24,214 nucleotides of DNA from a virus. A program made the position numbers and the translations under genes. The stretch covers positions 1 to 24,214 of the IMG/VR virus record IMGVR_UViG_3300046007_001369. One strand, given 5' to 3'. Below are positions 21,560 through 24,214 of the stretch, in pieces. Under the pieces are notes generated by a model, which was not told where the DNA came from, made no database searches, and was given only the letters and a program-made list of their open reading frames with translations. Position 1 is the stretch's first letter, and every line of letters starts with the position of its first letter.

Positions 21560-22099
21560 TTAATCTTCGATTGTGATAGTACCAAATGTAGCATTATCGA
21601 AAGGAACTGAAGTATAACTCTCCAATCTTGGAGCGCGATACTTGTCCTCAGCAGTCAAGACCAAAGTGTAACCATTCAAGTCACCTTTTGCCGCACCCGT
21701 TGAGCCGTTTCCACCGCTTACAAGTACGCCTTCCTGCGCACCTACCATCCAAATATTTCCGTTTGAATCTTCAACGAAAACAACCCAACGACCATAAGCC
21801 ATATTTTGAAGCTCTTGCTGCTTAGCTTGAGTAAGTTCTTTCAATGACGCATTGATAGTTGATGTCCAAAACACAGAACCCGTATCAAGGTTTGCAGTTG
21901 TTTCTTCAACCCAGTTGCCCGTGTTACGGTGTGGCACATATTTGTAGATAGTCATTGTAGGCAACACCTCAACTTGACCGCTAGTAGCATCGTAAGCAAC
22001 ACCTGCCACTACATCTTCCCAATCAGCAAAATAAAGAGCCTTTACTCCACCGATTGTATCATTACATCCAAGACCAAAACCTCTTGTTAAATTACACAT
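21560..22099 (-). CDS. Probable major tail (tube) protein
   Basis: The 179-residue protein starts MCNLTRGFGLGCNDTIGGVK and contains ALYFADWEDV, then SVFWTSTINASLKELTQAKQ, WVVFVEDSNGNIWMVGAQEG, and the Gly-rich GAAKGDLNGYTLVLTAED. This order (Cys-Gly start, G-G-x-K near residue 20, then N-G-x-x-W-x-x-G, then G-D-x-x-G-Y) is what I associate with tail tube proteins of Bacteroidetes phages, but no search supports it. The start at 22099 is chosen because the 15 in-frame codons upstream run through the terminator hairpin of the capsid gene. Confidence 0.6.
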   Translation of the reverse strand: MCNLTRGFGLGCNDTIGGVKALYFADWEDVVAGVAYDATSGQVEVLPTMTIYKYVPHRNTGNWVEETTANLDTGSVFWTSTINASLKELTQAKQQELQNMAYGRWVVFVEDSNGNIWMVGAQEGVLVSGGNGSTGAAKGDLNGYTLVLTAEDKYRAPRLESYTSVPFDNATFGTITIED

Positions 22100-22113
22100 A
22101 GTATTTTTTTTTA

Positions 22114-22148
22114 ATAAAAAAACGGATGGGTGTTTAACGCCCACCCGT
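22114..22148 (-). terminator. Terminator after the major capsid gene
   Basis: On the minus strand ACGGGTGGGCG and CACCCATCCGT form a ~10-bp stem, followed by a run of T. It lies 22 bases after the capsid stop and would let capsid transcripts outnumber those of the following genes. Confidence 0.8.
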
Positions 22149-22169
22149 TCTTTAAGTTTATAAATTCAA

Positions 22170-23117
22170 TTATGGATTTACGTAACCCAATGAAATGTCT
22201 GCACCGAAACCGATAGCAGTACCACAACGGTAACGCATTGCAACACGAACGTTGTCTGAGCCGTCAGTCATTGACATATCAATTACTTTCGCTTCGTTCA
22301 AATCTGAAAGAAGGTCAGTACCAAAAATCAAATTGTCTGCTTCAGCAGCAACCATTGTTGCATCTGGAATACCTGGACACACATAGATTTCGTAACCATC
22401 AATCAAGACTGGAGCATTCTCAGTCGCGTTGTAAGTGAATTGAAAACCAAGTGTGTTGATTGCTTGGCGATAAAACTGAGCAGTCTTACGATTAACGTAA
22501 AGCTTTACAGTATCTGTCTTACCAATCAATGTTGATGGCAATGCAGCAAGTACCGATTGCATCTGAGCGATAACGTTAGACGCAGAAGTAGCAGCACTAA
22601 AGTCAACGTCTGGAGTACCACTCTTAGCGTTGTCAACCAATCTCAAAAGACCAGTGAAAGCAGTGTATGTTGGTGTTGCGTTAGATGACGCAGCATCAAA
22701 GTTACCTTGCCACAAGTTATACTCGATTGCTTCTCCAACTTTTGCAGCGATGTGAGCCAACATAAAGTCAGCGAACTCAACTGGTACTTGGTCATTGATG
22801 AATCCTGCACCAGTGTTATACGCTTCCCAATCTTGAACGAATTGCTTTTTGCAAAGTTCAACGTTGGTGTTCAAGTCAGTAGTTGTAAGTACTGTTTCCG
22901 CTAGAGTAACAGAACCTGCAGTTGTGAAATCACAAGTAGCAGCTACTACCAATCCGCTTGATGAAAGCTTCTTGATAACTGCTTTGTATTTTACATTCTC
23001 TTTGATAGCGATGTAACCTTTAGCAAGAGTGTCGCCCGATAGAATAGCAGCTTGGATGTACGGAAGTGCTAATGCACCTGCGTAAGAAGAACTGCTAATT
23101 GTCAATGATGTAGCCAT
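22170..23117 (-). CDS. Major capsid protein (HK97-like fold expected)
   Basis: The 315-residue protein follows the protease and scaffold genes, the normal place. It is Ala/Thr-rich, with a helical segment (ILSGDTLAKGYIAIKENVKY), a conserved-looking AHIAAKVGEAIEYNLWQGNF that fits the spine helix, and a late beta part (VAMRYRCGTAIGFGADISLG). There is no separate N-terminal delta domain, so the scaffold is a separate gene. The start ATG (22 bases after T-rich DNA) is preceded by AATAAGAA. Flanking terminators suggest high expression. Confidence 0.85.
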   Translation of the reverse strand: MATSLTISSSSYAGALALPYIQAAILSGDTLAKGYIAIKENVKYKAVIKKLSSSGLVVAATCDFTTAGSVTLAETVLTTTDLNTNVELCKKQFVQDWEAYNTGAGFINDQVPVEFADFMLAHIAAKVGEAIEYNLWQGNFDAASSNATPTYTAFTGLLRLVDNAKSGTPDVDFSAATSASNVIAQMQSVLAALPSTLIGKTDTVKLYVNRKTAQFYRQAINTLGFQFTYNATENAPVLIDGYEIYVCPGIPDATMVAAEADNLIFGTDLLSDLNEAKVIDMSMTDGSDNVRVAMRYRCGTAIGFGADISLGYVNP

Positions 23118-23123
23118 TTCTTA

Positions 23124-23705
23124 TTATTTTTTTAGTGACATAATCGTCTTTAGGATTGTGTCGTTTTTAGTTTGTTTTTTTGAAAAATTAATTGCAGTTT
23201 CAACTACTGCTTTTTCTTCTTTCACAGATACTGCAGCCGCTTGTTTAGACAACTCAGTTGCTTTAGCTTGTGAAATGTTTAGATTGTTTTTTACTTCACT
23301 TAATTCTGCACGAACAGAAGCAAGTTCGGTTTCTTTTTCTGCGAGTTGATTCTTGATAGATGTCAACTGCTCATCCATTGCTGCGATAGTAGCTGCGATG
23401 TCTGCACTCATTTCTTCTTCAGAAGGTTCTACTTCAGTCACCTCAGTAATGAAGCCACCTACAGAAACAAGAACCATTCCGTTGTCAAGCGTATGCTCTC
23501 CGTCAGGTGCTGGTTGTGGATTTCCTTCGGCATCGATAACGTAAAGTTCTGCTCCTACTTCAAACGATTCATTAGGTGTAGCCACCACCGTACCGTCTGC
23601 AAGAACTCCCTCCATTGCCATCTTAACTTCAATCACTTCAGAAAGCTGAACGCCTTTGATGTTGTGCTTCTTCAAGATAGCACTCAATGTTTCTATTACT
23701 TTCAT
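23124..23705 (-). CDS. Capsid scaffold-like protein
   Basis: The 193-residue protein has an N-terminal beta part (EGVLADGTVVATPNESFEVG, GELYVIDAEGNPQPAPDG-like turns), an acidic linker (EVEPSEEEMSADIAATIAAM) and a long coiled coil (LTSIKNQLAEKETELASVRA to ~residue 150), ending with a basic tail KTIMSLKK. This composition and the place between protease and major capsid protein fit an internal scaffold that is digested during maturation. The basic C-terminus may bind the capsid, as in other scaffolds. Confidence 0.75.
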   Translation of the reverse strand: MKVIETLSAILKKHNIKGVQLSEVIEVKMAMEGVLADGTVVATPNESFEVGAELYVIDAEGNPQPAPDGEHTLDNGMVLVSVGGFITEVTEVEPSEEEMSADIAATIAAMDEQLTSIKNQLAEKETELASVRAELSEVKNNLNISQAKATELSKQAAAVSVKEEKAVVETAINFSKKQTKNDTILKTIMSLKK

Positions 23706-23771
23706 TTGTATATTGATTTACACTTAATAATATAGAAGCGTGTAAGTAGTATACAAATATTTATCAACAGT

Positions 23772-23806
23772 AAAAGAAAAGCCCGTCACACGATTGTAAC
23801 GGGCTT
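23772..23806 (-). terminator. Terminator after the prohead protease gene
   Basis: On the minus strand AAGCCCGT (23806-23799) and ACGGGCTT (23786-23779) pair over 8 bp, followed by TTCTTTTAC. It separates the protease from the scaffold/capsid genes; no clear -7 box is found in the ~65 bases after it. Confidence 0.75.
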
Positions 23807-23857
23807 CTCGACTTTAACTTAACAAAACACAATTAACACAATGAACACAAACACAAA

Positions 23858-24214
23858 TTAACCTTGCAACGAAGATAAGTATTTTTCTATCTCAACTTCC
23901 CAACTTTCTGCGATTTGAGTTTTCGACATTTCAACACCTACTTCATTAAAGAATCCTTCAATCGAGAATCCTTTTATCTTTCCTTCTTTCACCTGATTCC
24001 ATACCTCATCATTTTCAACCTTCACACCAACAAACCAAGTGCCGTTAGGCAGTTCGAATCCTAACGCTACTGACTTATCACTATCACCTTCCTTGAGCCA
24101 CGATTCAACTACTGTTAATCCAGTTACTGCAAATGTATGTTCAACAGTATGGTTGTGCTGCAGATTCTTTATCAAGAAATTGTGCGCTACTTTCTCAATT
24201 AATTTTGAAGTGAA
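23858..24214 (-). CDS. Prohead protease, XkdF-like (5' end beyond window)
   Basis: The frame is open from the right edge to the stop at 23858, so about 118 C-terminal residues are seen. A TTG at 24175 is not needed as a start. The sequence LQHNHTVEHTFAVTGLTVVE, then SVALGFELPNGTWFVGVKVE and KIKGFSIEGFFNE matches the XkdF family: H in the first part, Ser in GFSIEG as candidate catalytic residues. It cleaves scaffold and/or capsid in the prohead. Position before the scaffold and capsid genes agrees. The missing N-terminus prevents a full check. Confidence 0.8.
   Translation of the reverse strand, partial: FTSKLIEKVAHNFLIKNLQHNHTVEHTFAVTGLTVVESWLKEGDSDKSVALGFELPNGTWFVGVKVENDEVWNQVKEGKIKGFSIEGFFNEVGVEMSKTQIAESWEVEIEKYLSSLQG

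Noticed and set aside
22100-22144. Upstream start for the tail-tube-like gene
   Set aside because: It reads through a terminator hairpin and gives residues with no family character.
1-24214. CRISPR arrays, tRNA genes, insertion sequences, integrase
   Set aside because: None seen on reading both strands; the absence of an integrase in this window does not decide between virulent and temperate lifestyle.

Overview
The window reads as part of a tailed (siphovirus-like) bacteriophage or prophage of a Bacteroidetes host, most likely a flavobacterium. Signs of the host group are AT-rich DNA, start codons preceded by A/C-rich leaders with no Shine-Dalgarno sequence, and promoter-like boxes of the Bacteroidetes form TTG-N19-TAnnTTTG. 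Both edges cut through genes, so this is a fragment of a longer or circular genome.

Layout. (1) 1-7765, leftward: a VRR-NUC nuclease, a sigma-like factor and a Cys-rich protein. These are followed by about 500 bases without a convincing gene, holding a likely small RNA with a terminator and a further structured stretch. Then come a small unknown protein, a ParB-like protein, a glycosyltransferase-like protein, UDP-galactopyranose mutase, a terminase-small-subunit-like protein, a tail assembly chaperone with a probable -1 frameshift, and a large tail-fibre-like protein that runs off the left edge. (2) 7878-16383, rightward: six small unknown early genes, an SSB-like protein, an HTH protein, a DnaA-domain-IV-like protein, replication-accessory candidates, the terminase large subunit, a 333-residue unknown, two membrane proteins whose genes overlap out of frame, and a PAPS-reductase-like enzyme. 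(3) 16384-24214, leftward: virion head genes (prohead protease, scaffold, major capsid protein, probable tail tube, portal with a MuF-like tail, connector), then holin, amidase, a metallophosphoesterase and a small protein. Rho-independent terminators separate several blocks.

How it fits together. The 7766-7877 region carries two face-to-face promoters that would drive the leftward regulatory/nuclease genes and the rightward replication genes, so it looks like a control point. The leftward head operon probably continues from genes beyond the right edge. Terminase subunits are split, with TerL on the plus strand and the TerS candidate about 9.5 kb away on the minus strand.

Most unusual points: a small RNA candidate at 6358-6474 whose two main loops are perfectly complementary over 8 bases; the T9 frameshift site in the tail chaperone, with an open -1 extension; the ParB / glycosyltransferase / UDP-galactopyranose mutase cassette, which may serve DNA or virion glycosylation; the face-to-face promoters; and a 113-bp dual-coding overlap that includes a signal peptide. 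All functional calls rest on reading motifs by eye; no database search was run.
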